A stretch of 64,000 bases of DNA. It comes from Bradyrhizobium sp. CB1015 (GTDB taxonomy: Bacteria > Pseudomonadota > Alphaproteobacteria > Rhizobiales > Xanthobacteraceae). Made by a program: the position numbers and the translations under genes. Under the pieces are notes generated by a model that was not told where the DNA came from, searched no databases, and worked only from the letters and a program-made list of their open reading frames with translations. Positions 26,684 through 34,456 of this stretch are shown here, piece by piece. Where the stretch lies: contig NZ_CP104174.1 in NCBI RefSeq assembly GCF_025200925.1, positions 4,278,001 to 4,342,000 on the forward strand. Reading direction: 5' to 3'. Numbering within the stretch: the stretch's first letter is position 1; the number at the start of each line of letters is the position of its first letter.

Positions 26684-26849
26684 GTTTCCCTCCAATGATT
26701 TTCGCTTTGCCGCGAGGATTTTCGTTCTTTGTTTGAAACAAGTTTTGTTTGAAACCGATCATGTCACCGCGATCAGGCGATGGCAACGCCGTACCGCGCA
26801 AGCAGGAATGCATCTGACAGATTGTCGCGCAAACGACCGGACAACGCGG

Positions 26850-27071
26850 CTAACTCGCGACGATCGCGATCGCCTGTCCCTCCGCAACGACGTCGTCGAC
26901 CTTCACCAGAAGCGATGTGATGGTGCCGTTCGCGGGTGAGGGCACCGGGATCTCCATCTTCATCGCTTCGACCACCACAACGTCATCGCCATCCGCAACG
27001 GTTCCTCCAACTTGCACGGGAGTTGCGCAGATGCGTCCCGCGACCTCCGTGATGATCTTAATTTCTGGCAT
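26850..27071 (-). CDS. stand-alone biotin carboxyl carrier domain
   Basis: A 73-residue biotinyl/lipoyl domain with the biotinylation motif EAMKME (Lys in the tight turn at about residue 40) and the two-fold hammerhead repeat (GRICATPVQVGGTVADGDD, SLLVKVDDVVAEG). It would carry carboxybiotin in an acyl-CoA carboxylase. ATG 27071 is used; the longer frame has no ribosome site. The carboxyltransferase at 28071 is a likely partner although it is on the other strand, separated by the iclR gene. No biotin carboxylase is encoded nearby, so one must act in trans. Confidence 0.88.
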   Translation of the reverse strand: MPEIKIITEVAGRICATPVQVGGTVADGDDVVVVEAMKMEIPVPSPANGTITSLLVKVDDVVAEGQAIAIVAS

Positions 27072-27126
27072 GCCATCGCCTTTTTGTTGTCGTCGCAAAA
27101 TGCCTGAGGTAGCGTCGTCTGCAAGT

Positions 27127-27150
27127 GGAATTTAATTCCGCAGAGCGGAA
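27127..27150. promoter_or_regulatory. candidate IclR operator with three half-sites
   Basis: GGAATTTAATTCC (27127-27139) is a 13-bp palindrome, and TTCCGC-AGA-GCGGAA (27136-27150) forms an overlapping second one, giving alternating GGAA/TTCC half-sites. It lies between the divergent carrier (27071) and iclR (27167) starts, the expected place for an autoregulated IclR site. Confidence 0.6.
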
Positions 27151-27166
27151 CATAACGGTAGGGATC

Positions 27167-28141
27167 ATGGGACGACGTTCGGAGCGGTTGATCAGGCAAG
27201 GTGCGCTCGCTGGTGAAGCCGGTGAGGGTGATGTGATCCAGGTGGTGTCGCGCGCGTTCGACGTGTTGCGATGCTTCGAGGGTCACGAGGCGCGACTCGG
27301 CAATCTCGAGATTTCAAATCGCTGCGGTCTGCCGCGTTCGACGGTATCGCGACTCACGCACACGCTGACCCGCATGGGCCAGCTCGTGTATCTTCCGCGC
27401 GATCAAAAGTATCGCATCGGCCCGAGCGCGGTGGCGATGAGCGCTTCGATGATGAAGGGCGCGCAGCTGCGCAGCATGATTCGCCAGCGGCTGCAGGAAG
27501 TCGCCGAGCAGTTGCCGGGCACGGTCGGCTTCGTCGTCCCCGACCGCTTCCATCTCGTCTATCTCCAATTCGCGCGTTCGCCGACTGCGCTCGGCTTGCA
27601 CGAGGGCACCGGCAGCCGCATCTCGATGGCCTCGACCGCCGCAGGCGCGGCCTACACCGCGGCGCTGGCGCCGGAAGTGGGCGATGCCTTCGTCGCGGAC
27701 ATGGAGCGCGAAGCGCCCGAGGCGGCCAAGATTCTCAAGCCCCGCATCGAGGCCAACCGGCAGATGCTGCGCGAGCGCGGATATGTCGTGGCTTGCGGCC
27801 TCTGGAGCCCGCACATCAACGGCCTCGCGGTGCCGATCTGGTCGCCGCAATACCAGACCTTCGTGGTCATCACGATCGGCCTTCTGTCGGCGATGTATGA
27901 CGAGCAGCGTCTGCATGACGAAGTCGCACCGCTGATGCTCGCGCTCGGCCGCTCGCTCGGCAGCCTGATGGAAGGGGCGGAAGGCGACGCCTTCAACAAC
28001 CGTATCTCGCGCAAGCCGGTCGCCATGGCCGTGCACAACAATAACAAGCCGATCCATTCGGAGGGAGTGAATGAACTGGAAGCCGGAACTCGACGAGCTC
28101 GCCCGGCGCGAAGCCTTCGCGCGGGAGATGGGCGGCGTTGA
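27167..28141 (+). CDS. IclR family transcriptional regulator
   Basis: A 324-residue regulator. A winged helix-turn-helix (about residues 25-70, with LEISNRCGLPRSTVSRLTHTL as the recognition part) is followed by the IclR effector-binding domain (about 85-265, including SPHINGLAVPIWSP). It probably controls the carrier/carboxyltransferase genes and its own transcription through the palindromes just upstream. ATG 27167 follows GTAGGGATC; a GTG 14 codons earlier would place the operator inside the gene. The last 71 bases overlap the start of the carboxyltransferase in another frame, so the C-terminal tail is unusual and the stop could differ in relatives. Confidence 0.88.
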   Translation: MGRRSERLIRQGALAGEAGEGDVIQVVSRAFDVLRCFEGHEARLGNLEISNRCGLPRSTVSRLTHTLTRMGQLVYLPRDQKYRIGPSAVAMSASMMKGAQLRSMIRQRLQEVAEQLPGTVGFVVPDRFHLVYLQFARSPTALGLHEGTGSRISMASTAAGAAYTAALAPEVGDAFVADMEREAPEAAKILKPRIEANRQMLRERGYVVACGLWSPHINGLAVPIWSPQYQTFVVITIGLLSAMYDEQRLHDEVAPLMLALGRSLGSLMEGAEGDAFNNRISRKPVAMAVHNNNKPIHSEGVNELEAGTRRARPARSLRAGDGRR

Positions 28142-29630
28142 CAAGGTCAAGCGACAGCATGACCAGGGCCGGCTGACTGTTCGGGAGCGTATCGACAAGC
28201 TGATCGACCAAGGCAGCTTTCACGAGATCGGTGCCGTTTCCGGCATCGGTGAGTACGATTCCAGCGGCGATCTGAAGAAGCTCACGCCGGCCAATTGCGT
28301 GTTCGGCCGCGCGCGCGTCGACGGCCGCACATTGGTCGTGGTCGGTGACGATTTCACCGTGCGCGGCGGCTCGGCGGATGCATCGATCTCCGCCAAGCCG
28401 CTCATGGCTGAGGAGATGGCGCACGATTTCCGTCTGCCCATCGTCCGCATCATCGAAGGCTCCGGCGGCGGCGGCTCGGTCAAGACCATCGAGACCAAGG
28501 GCGCGGCCAATCTGCCGGGCGGCATCGGCGGCACGCGCTGGTATCGCTTCACGACCGAGAACCTCTCGCGCGTGCCGGTGGTCGCACTCGGTCTCGGCTC
28601 GGTGGCCGGCCTGGGGGCCGCGCGTCTTGCCGCCAGCCACTATTCCATCATGACGCGGAAGTCCGCGATGTTCGTCGCGGGGCCGCCGGTGGTGAAGGCG
28701 CTGGGCCAGGACCTCTCGAAGGAGGAGCTCGGCGGCGCCGATATCCAGACCCGCGCCGGCGCGGTCGATCATGCCGTCGACACCGAGGAGGAGGCGTTCG
28801 CCTGCGCGCGGCGCTTTCTGTCCTACCTGCCGTCATCGGTCTACGAGCTGCCGCCGACCTTGCCCTGCACCGACAACCCCGAGCGCAGCGACGAAGCGCT
28901 GATGAATGCGGTGCCGCGCAACCGCAAGCAGGTCTACAAGATGCGGCCGATCATCGAGTCCGTCGTCGACAAGGGCTCGTTCTTCGAGGTCGCCAAGAAC
29001 TTCGGCAAGCCCATCATCGTGGGTCTCGCGCGGCTCGAGGGCCGGGCGGTGCTGCTGCTCGCCAGCGACAGCTTCCACTATGGCGGATCCTGGACGGCAG
29101 ATGCCTGCCAGAAGGTGGTGCGCTGGGTCGACTTCGCCGAAACCTTCCACCTGCCGATCGTCTATCTCATGGATTGTCCCGGCTTCATGATCGGCCTCGA
29201 TGCGGAGAAGGCGGCCACCATCCGCCATGGCGTGCGCGCCATGGCGGCGGTGAACCAGACCACTGTGCCCTGGTGCACCGTGATCCTGCGCAACGCCTTC
29301 GGTGTCGCCGGTGTCGTGCATCAGCCGGCCGACCGCTTCTCGATCCGCTACGCCTGGCCGTCGGCCTATTGGGGCTCGCTCCCGCTCGAAGGCGGCATCG
29401 AAGCCGCCTACCGCGCCGACATCGACGCGGCCGAGGACAAGGCGGCCAAGCTGAAGGAGATCGAGGAGCGCCTCAACAAGCTCCGCTCGCCGTTCCGCTC
29501 GGCCGAAAAATTCTGGGTCGAGGAGATCATCGATCCCCGCAAGACGCGCTCGCTGCTGTGCGAGTTCGCGCGCCTCGCCGAGCCGCTGCGCAAGGTGGGG
29601 CCGCCGGAGAACTTTTCGATCAGGCCCTAG
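28071..29630 (+). CDS. acyl-CoA carboxylase carboxyltransferase subunit
   Basis: A 519-residue carboxyltransferase of the PccB/MccB group with two crotonase-like domains (about residues 30-265 and 275-505). Glycine-rich oxyanion stretches are EGSGGGGSVKT and LGSVAGLGAARLAA in the N-terminal half and DCPGFMIGLDAEK and RNAFGVAGVVH in the C-terminal half. It transfers carboxyl from biotin to an acyl-CoA. The sequence is not a standard propionyl- or methylcrotonyl-CoA type by eye, so the acyl group is left open. ATG 28071, with GGAGGGAG upstream, lies inside the end of iclR, suggesting coupled expression. Confidence 0.88.
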   Translation: MNWKPELDELARREAFAREMGGVDKVKRQHDQGRLTVRERIDKLIDQGSFHEIGAVSGIGEYDSSGDLKKLTPANCVFGRARVDGRTLVVVGDDFTVRGGSADASISAKPLMAEEMAHDFRLPIVRIIEGSGGGGSVKTIETKGAANLPGGIGGTRWYRFTTENLSRVPVVALGLGSVAGLGAARLAASHYSIMTRKSAMFVAGPPVVKALGQDLSKEELGGADIQTRAGAVDHAVDTEEEAFACARRFLSYLPSSVYELPPTLPCTDNPERSDEALMNAVPRNRKQVYKMRPIIESVVDKGSFFEVAKNFGKPIIVGLARLEGRAVLLLASDSFHYGGSWTADACQKVVRWVDFAETFHLPIVYLMDCPGFMIGLDAEKAATIRHGVRAMAAVNQTTVPWCTVILRNAFGVAGVVHQPADRFSIRYAWPSAYWGSLPLEGGIEAAYRADIDAAEDKAAKLKEIEERLNKLRSPFRSAEKFWVEEIIDPRKTRSLLCEFARLAEPLRKVGPPENFSIRP

Positions 29631-29649
29631 CATCCTTGTGTCAAGCCAT

Positions 29650-29795
29650 GACGCTCGTGCCCCGGACGCAGCGCAGCGCTTCCCCGGCGATGCGAAGCAT
29701 CGTCCGGCGCAGCGGTGCACTGCAGAGCCGGGGCCCATGCAACAGCGCGCTCGCAGCTTCCTGGGCCCCCGGCTCAGCGCCGCAACGCTCGGATC
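29650..29795. repeat. GTGCCCCGGACGCAGCGC-type repeat, copy 1
   Basis: An imperfect inverted repeat with GTGCCCCGGACGCAGCGCAGC near the left and internal AGAGCCGGGGCCCATG / CTGGGCCCCCGGCTC arms. Related copies are at 37211 and 62728. It follows the carboxyltransferase gene. The rest of the 390-bp gap up to 30020 shows only AT-richer sequence that may hold the promoter of the next gene. Confidence 0.7.
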
Positions 29796-30020
29796 CTTGA
29801 CTCGCGCGATCCGACTTGGTTGCATGCCGCGATCTTGACGCGCTGATCGGGCATTCGTGCGCTGCGAGTTAATCATCTCAGGCGCTACGTGTAGCTGATG
29901 AGATTGTGCAGTCGTGGCGCGCAACCGCAGCCATTTTCAGCCGCTGTTTAGGCCCATTTCAGCCAAACTGTTATTGGTTTCTCGTTGCCCGGGGCAGGGT
30001 CTCTCATTTGGAGTCCTGCA

Positions 30021-30614
30021 ATGTTCAAGCGAGTATTTTCTGCGTGCGTCCTCGTTATCCTGGCTTCTGTCGCTTCGGAAGCGCGCCCTTATCGCCTTCA
30101 TCAAGCTCCTGAATGCAACGTCACCATGCCCTGCGACTTCTCGTATTCGCAGACGCGAGGCGAGCGGGCTTCCAGGCCCTCACTGGCCTCCAGATCTTCG
30201 CTGATTTCCAGGCCCACACTGCAAGCGTACCGCTCGACACAACTGACAGTGACTGATGCCGGGGGCACGACCACGCCGGCGGCCGTCTCCGGTGCCCACG
30301 GCGCTCGCGTTGTCGGTGGCCGTCCGGCCGGTTGCCCTTCCTCGTTCTGCGGCTGCGGCGCGGCACTGCGCGTGTTCGGCCGTATCGTGCCGGAATTGAA
30401 TCTTGCGTCCAACTGGCTCCGTTTTCCGCGGACATCACCCGCACCGGGAATGGTTGCTGCGCGACGAGGACACGTTTTCGTCCTTGAGCAGCACCTCGGA
30501 GGCGACGTCTGGATGGCCTACGACGCCAACTCGGGCGGGCGCACGACGCGAATCCACGCGCGTTCGCTGCGAGGGTATACGATTGTCAACCCGCGCGGCG
30601 GCTCGGTAGCTTGA
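30021..30614 (+). CDS. secreted protein of unknown function
   Basis: A 197-residue protein with a Sec signal peptide (MFKRVFSACVLVILASVASEA, cleavage after ARA-like SEA). After a Ser/Arg-rich, low-complexity middle (about residues 50-85), a conserved-looking C-terminal module starts at GGRPAGCPSSFCGCGAALRVF, with three closely spaced cysteines, and ends with HVFVLEQHLGGDVWMAYDANSGG. The Cys-Gly-Cys-Gly box and the His/Asp-containing end could be an enzyme or cell-wall binding module, but I do not recognise the family. ATG 30021 follows GGAG. It stands alone. Confidence 0.7.
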   Translation: MFKRVFSACVLVILASVASEARPYRLHQAPECNVTMPCDFSYSQTRGERASRPSLASRSSLISRPTLQAYRSTQLTVTDAGGTTTPAAVSGAHGARVVGGRPAGCPSSFCGCGAALRVFGRIVPELNLASNWLRFPRTSPAPGMVAARRGHVFVLEQHLGGDVWMAYDANSGGRTTRIHARSLRGYTIVNPRGGSVA

Positions 30615-30708
30615 GGACAGCGGATAGCACTCTAAGAACCGCGGACGGGTCGCAACACCTTTGCGCCCCGCCAGCGCCGAACAAATTGTTGGCCGGCCCC
30701 ACAGTCGA

Positions 30709-32184
30709 TCACAGCCGGAGCACCTTGCCGGGATTCATGATGTTCTGCGGATCGAGCGCGCGTTTGATGGTGCGCATGATGTCGAGCTCGGTCTTGGAGC
30801 GGTAGTGGCTGAGCTCGTCGAGCTTGTCCATGCCGATGCCGTGCTCAGCCGAGATCGAGCCGCCCATGGAGGTGACGAGATCGTTCACGGCGCGCGTGAT
30901 GGCGGCCGTGTATTGGTTTAGCGTCTGCTGGTCCATGCCCTTCGGCCCCATGAACGAAAAGTGCAGATTGCCGTCGCCGATGTGCCCGAGCGGATAGGGC
31001 CGGATGGTCGGGAGAATGTCGAGCACGGCCTTGAGGCCCTTGTCGATGAACGCCGGAATCCCCGAGATCGCCACCGACACGTCGAAACTGATCCCAGGTC
31101 CTTCGGCGCGTGAGGCCTCCGCCATGGCTTCGCGGATACGCCACATGTTGCGCGATTGAGCGACCGTGTGCGCGATCGTCGCATCCAGCACGCGGCCGGC
31201 CTCGAGTTGATCGGCGAGAAACTGTTCCATCTTGCCGGACATGCCCTCGGTTCCGTCCTGGCGCGGGCGCGCCGACGACCATTCCAGCAGCAGATACCAG
31301 GCCGTGTCCGCCTTCAGCGGATCCTGCGTGCCGGGAATGTGGCGCAGGGAAAGGTCGATGGCGGCCCGGCTGAGCAGCTCGCAGGAGCCGACATTGTCCT
31401 CGGATGCCGCGTGCGCCTCGGACAGGATTTCCAGCGCCGCGCGGGGATCGCGGACCGCCAGCCACGCCGTGCAGACATCCTTGCGTGCCGGCCACAGCTT
31501 GAGCACGGCCTTGGTGATGATGCCCAGCGTCCCCTCGGCGCCCATGAACAGGTGCTTGAGGTCGTAGCCGGTGTTGTCCTTCTTGAGCGCGCGCAATCCG
31601 TCCCAGACCTCGCCACTCGGCAGCACGACCTCGAGCCCGAGCACGAGATTACGGGCATTGCCGTAGCGCAGCACCTGCACGCCGCCGGCGTTGGTCGAGA
31701 GGTTGCCGCCGATCATGCAGGAGCCCTGGGCACCGAGGCTGAGCGGCAGGAAGCGGTCGTGCCGGCTTGCGGTCTCCTGCAGCGTCTGCAACACGCAGCC
31801 GGCCTCGACCGTCATCGAATAGCCGACGGGATCGACCTCCAGCACGCGGTTCATGCGGCCGAGCGACAGCACGATTCCGGTGTGCGCAGGCCAGGGCGTC
31901 GCCCCGCCCATCAGGCCGGTGTTGCCGCCCTGCGGCACGATCGCGACGCCATGCTCATGGCAGAGCCGGACCACTTTCGAGACCTCCTCGGTGCTGCCAG
32001 GGCGAACGACGGCGCCGGCGCTGCCGACCAGCAATCCCCGCCAATCCGTTACGAACGGCTGCTTGCCGTGTTCGTCCTCGATCAGGCCCTTCTCGCCGAC
32101 GATCGCGCGCAAGGCATCGCGCATCTCGGCGGTCACGGGAGCGGTTGGGATGACGGGTGGGGACGCTGGGAAGGCAGCCGGCAT
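30709..32184 (-). CDS. FAD-binding oxidase, GlcD / D-2-hydroxyacid dehydrogenase type
   Basis: A 491-residue flavoprotein. The FAD-binding PCMH domain (about residues 50-225) has GAVVRPGSTEEVSKVV and VPQGGNTGLMGGATP; GLEVVLPSGEVWDGLRALKKDNTGYDLKHLFMG continues it. The C-terminal FAD-oxidase domain (about 235-485) ends with GGSISAEHGIGMDKLDEL, where the His contributes to the active site. It oxidises a 2-hydroxy acid such as glycolate, D-lactate or D-2-hydroxyglutarate, passing electrons to a quinone or cytochrome. ATG 32184 follows AGAGGAAAC; the TTG-type extension of 10 residues lacks support. It is a single-gene unit. Confidence 0.9.
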   Translation of the reverse strand: MPAAFPASPPVIPTAPVTAEMRDALRAIVGEKGLIEDEHGKQPFVTDWRGLLVGSAGAVVRPGSTEEVSKVVRLCHEHGVAIVPQGGNTGLMGGATPWPAHTGIVLSLGRMNRVLEVDPVGYSMTVEAGCVLQTLQETASRHDRFLPLSLGAQGSCMIGGNLSTNAGGVQVLRYGNARNLVLGLEVVLPSGEVWDGLRALKKDNTGYDLKHLFMGAEGTLGIITKAVLKLWPARKDVCTAWLAVRDPRAALEILSEAHAASEDNVGSCELLSRAAIDLSLRHIPGTQDPLKADTAWYLLLEWSSARPRQDGTEGMSGKMEQFLADQLEAGRVLDATIAHTVAQSRNMWRIREAMAEASRAEGPGISFDVSVAISGIPAFIDKGLKAVLDILPTIRPYPLGHIGDGNLHFSFMGPKGMDQQTLNQYTAAITRAVNDLVTSMGGSISAEHGIGMDKLDELSHYRSKTELDIMRTIKRALDPQNIMNPGKVLRL

Positions 32185-32379
32185 TTGTTTCCTCTGGCGC
32201 ATCTTGGTGTGCACTGCGCACGTGACGTGCGGAGGGCATTGTCCACGTTTGCGGCGGGGAGTCTAACGGGAATGTGGTCTATTTGAGAATCGGTGGCGCG
32301 CCAGCTTGAAATCCTGCCTCCATACCGGGGAAGAGTACTGCTGATGTCGGGAAGTTTCTGCAGAGAAGACGGCCACCCT

Positions 32380-32844
32380 ACGGCGCCGGGCATCGACCGC
32401 AAAACGTCACCCGTCGGGCAAAACACCCATGTCAATCCCTTAGTGCAAAAAGATTCCTATTTACCGAATTTCGGAAATAGCGCGTATTTCGTCCATCCCA
32501 GTCCGCCACAAGGGGCGTTTCGCGACCGTCACGAGACGCGGGCCGGGAGGCGGTGGCCGCGACGGCATCGTCGCGCGAGACGGGCTGCAGGGCGGGAAGC
32601 CCCCGTGAGCAGCGGCGCGCGCGGTACGACACGGCGCTGACAGCGTCCTCGTTCGGCCGTGATGGTGAGCGCACGCCAGCCGTCGCGGACAGGGGCGGGG
32701 ATGTGCGCGGACGGCAAAATCGTGTGGTCCTGACGCCCGGGGTCTGTGCGTCAAGCGTTGCGGTGATTGCGGTGGTCCAACCGGGCCAGCGCGTCAGCCA
32801 TCCGCAACGCGACGGGGGCAATAGTGCATCGCTCCCCGGGGAGC
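32380..32844. repeat. left part of a long intergenic repeat interrupted by IS110
   Basis: A non-coding stretch that starts AT-rich and becomes very GC-rich, ending at GCATCGCTCCCCGGGGAGC. From memory it resembles a long multicopy intergenic repeat of Bradyrhizobium genomes. The matching right part appears after the insertion sequence, at 34158. Short open frames inside it have no coding character. The preceding 195 bp (32185-32380) hold nothing I can identify beyond the promoter of the FAD oxidase. Confidence 0.45.
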
Positions 32845-32960
32845 AACTGTGCTGAAGTAGACCGCCGATCGGCCGGCCTCAAGGCTGGCGCGAAGACGCG
32901 CCCCCGCCTTCGGCGGCTGACGGCCTTGACCCCGTCCGCTCGCCGGTCTGTCGGCTTGGC

Positions 32961-32987
32961 ATGCGCTCGGTCCGGGACCGAGCGCAT
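32961..32987. repeat. 13-bp-arm palindrome near the end of the IS
   Basis: ATGCGCTCGGTCC and GGACCGAGCGCAT are separated by a single base, a nearly perfect 27-bp palindrome 20 bp beyond the transposase stop. It could terminate the transposase transcript or be a structural part of the element. Confidence 0.6.
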
Positions 32988-33006
32988 GGAGGCGCGCTCG
33001 ATCAGT

Positions 33007-33969
33007 TCACCGCAACGCGTAGCGGGCGGGATCCCATTTCTCGCCGCGTGCAATCATCGTGTTGAGAATGACGATCAGCTTGCGCATGCAGGCAATCACT
33101 GCAACCTTCTTCAGCTTTCCCTTGGCGATCAGCCGTTCATAGTAGGCCTTGAGCACCGGGTTGCTCTGGGTGGCTGCGCCGATACAGGGCATGTAGAGGG
33201 CGTTGCGGACCCAGCGCCGACCGCCCTTGATGTGGCGCTCACCACGCCGTTTGCCGCTGTCGTCGTCATAAGGAGCGGCTCCCAACAACGCGGCAGCGAC
33301 CTCCTCGCGCACCGTCCCGAGCTCTGGGAGGCCCGCAAGGAGGACCGCAGAGGCCACATCGCCGAGACCCGGCACGCTCTCGATGATCTCGGCGCGTTTG
33401 GCAAATGCCGGTGTGGCCTTGATCGTGGCGGTGATGGCGTCCTCGATCTTGGCCGTCTCGATGTCGAGGCCCTTCAAGACGCGAGCGTGGGCTTTCTGAA
33501 CCGCTCCCGGCACCGCATGTTCGTTCTGGCTTTGCAGGCGGGTCCTCAGATCAATCAGGGCTTTGCGCGCTTTGACCAGTGCCGCCAGCTCGTCGCGTGC
33601 GGCATCGTGGATCTGGTCCAATACTTCGTCGAACGTCTCGGCGAACCAGGCGATCATCTCCGCGTCGATCGTATCGTTCTTGGCGAGCCGTCCGGCCGAT
33701 CGGGCGAAGCTGCGCACGCGCTTGGGATCGACAATCCGCACCTCGATGCCAGCCTGACGCAGCACCCTGGCCCAGTCCCGCTCATAGCCGCCGGATGCCT
33801 CCATCACCGCCTTGGCTACTTTGTGCTTGCGCAGCCAGGCCACCAGTTTGCGGTGCCCCTCTGCGGTGCTCGGGAACGTTTGCCGTTGCGACAACGGGCG
33901 GATGCATGCATCCACCTTGCCCTTGGCCACATCGATACCGACGACAATGCGATCGTTTTGTGCCATCAT
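33007..33969 (-). CDS. IS110 family transposase
   Basis: A 320-residue DEDD transposase. The N-terminal RuvC-like domain starts GIDVAKGKVDACI with the first Asp, then carries EASGGYERDWARVLRQAG and KNDTIDAEMIAWFAE. The C-terminal Tnp20 domain has SVPGLGDVASAVLLA and GAAPYDDDSGKRRG with the conserved Ser-containing region. The length is normal and no frameshift is seen, so the protein is probably functional. ATG 33969 follows GGGAGTGG. It catalyses site-specific insertion, guided in at least one IS110-family member by a bridge RNA encoded in the element's end. Confidence 0.93.
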   Translation of the reverse strand: MMAQNDRIVVGIDVAKGKVDACIRPLSQRQTFPSTAEGHRKLVAWLRKHKVAKAVMEASGGYERDWARVLRQAGIEVRIVDPKRVRSFARSAGRLAKNDTIDAEMIAWFAETFDEVLDQIHDAARDELAALVKARKALIDLRTRLQSQNEHAVPGAVQKAHARVLKGLDIETAKIEDAITATIKATPAFAKRAEIIESVPGLGDVASAVLLAGLPELGTVREEVAAALLGAAPYDDDSGKRRGERHIKGGRRWVRNALYMPCIGAATQSNPVLKAYYERLIAKGKLKKVAVIACMRKLIVILNTMIARGEKWDPARYALR

Positions 33970-34100
33970 CCACTCCCTTCCTTGCTCGTCCGGGCTCGAA
34001 GCCCATGCAACTGTTCGGGTTGAGGAAGACACACCGGATCTGTCCCTAGCTCCCCGTCAGGCTCCCAGGCCTTTGAGCACGAACGGGCTCAGATCTAGCG

Positions 34101-34126
34101 ACGGGCGGTTGGTGAGAACCGCCCGT
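34101..34126. repeat. hairpin in the non-coding end of the IS
   Basis: ACGGGCGGTT (34101-34110) and AACCGCCCGT (34117-34126) form a perfect 10-bp stem with a 6-base loop, upstream of the transposase start. This side of IS110-type elements can carry a structured guide RNA, so the hairpin may belong to one. Confidence 0.6.
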
Positions 34127-34157
34127 TCGCACATTCTGGCAGATTTTGCGGACACAA

Positions 34158-34330
34158 GAGCGCGACTAAGCCGTCAACCCAACTGCGCAGGGAAGGCCGG
34201 ACGCCCGGCTTCACCTGTCGTCCACCCCGTGCGCGTCTTGCTCGCACACGGGACCGCGGGTGCCAGCCGGCGCCCGGCCTTCCCTGCGCCCTTTCTCACC
34301 AAGAAGGGCACCGACGAGAGCAAAGCTCGG
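34158..34330. repeat. right part of the interrupted intergenic repeat
   Basis: Begins GAGCGCGACTAAGCCGTC and contains an inverted repeat formed by GCGCAGGGAAGGCCGG (34185) and CCGGCCTTCCCTGCGC about 65 bp further on. The following 125 bp up to the MFS stop at 34457 show no feature. Confidence 0.5.
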
Positions 34331-34456
34331 GCGAATGAGTCGCGAGATTGCAAAGGTATGCCTGCGGAAATGGATCATGTTGCATGGGCAAGTCTGCGCC
34401 CAGGCCCCGACGCGGCGTCCTTCGACGGAGCGCCGGGTCCTGCTGGAGTCCTGGGC

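Larger units (their letters stand above)
32845..34157 (-). mobile_element. IS110-family insertion sequence (approximate limits)
   Basis: About 1.3 kb holding one transposase gene (33007-33969), an intact size for this family. The tetramer GAGC occurs at 32841-32844 and again at 34158-34161, just outside the proposed ends, where the surrounding repeat sequence would join if the element were removed. IS110 elements have no strong terminal inverted repeats, so the limits are inferred from the split repeat rather than from element ends. Confidence 0.55.

Noticed and set aside
32293..32855. Short open frames on both strands left of the IS110 element
   Set aside because: Arg-rich, no ribosome sites, different frames overlapping each other; they lie in repeat-like non-coding sequence.
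34158..34456. Possible remnant gene between the IS element and the MFS gene
   Set aside because: The open frames here are short and lie in an inverted-repeat block; no protein family is recognisable.
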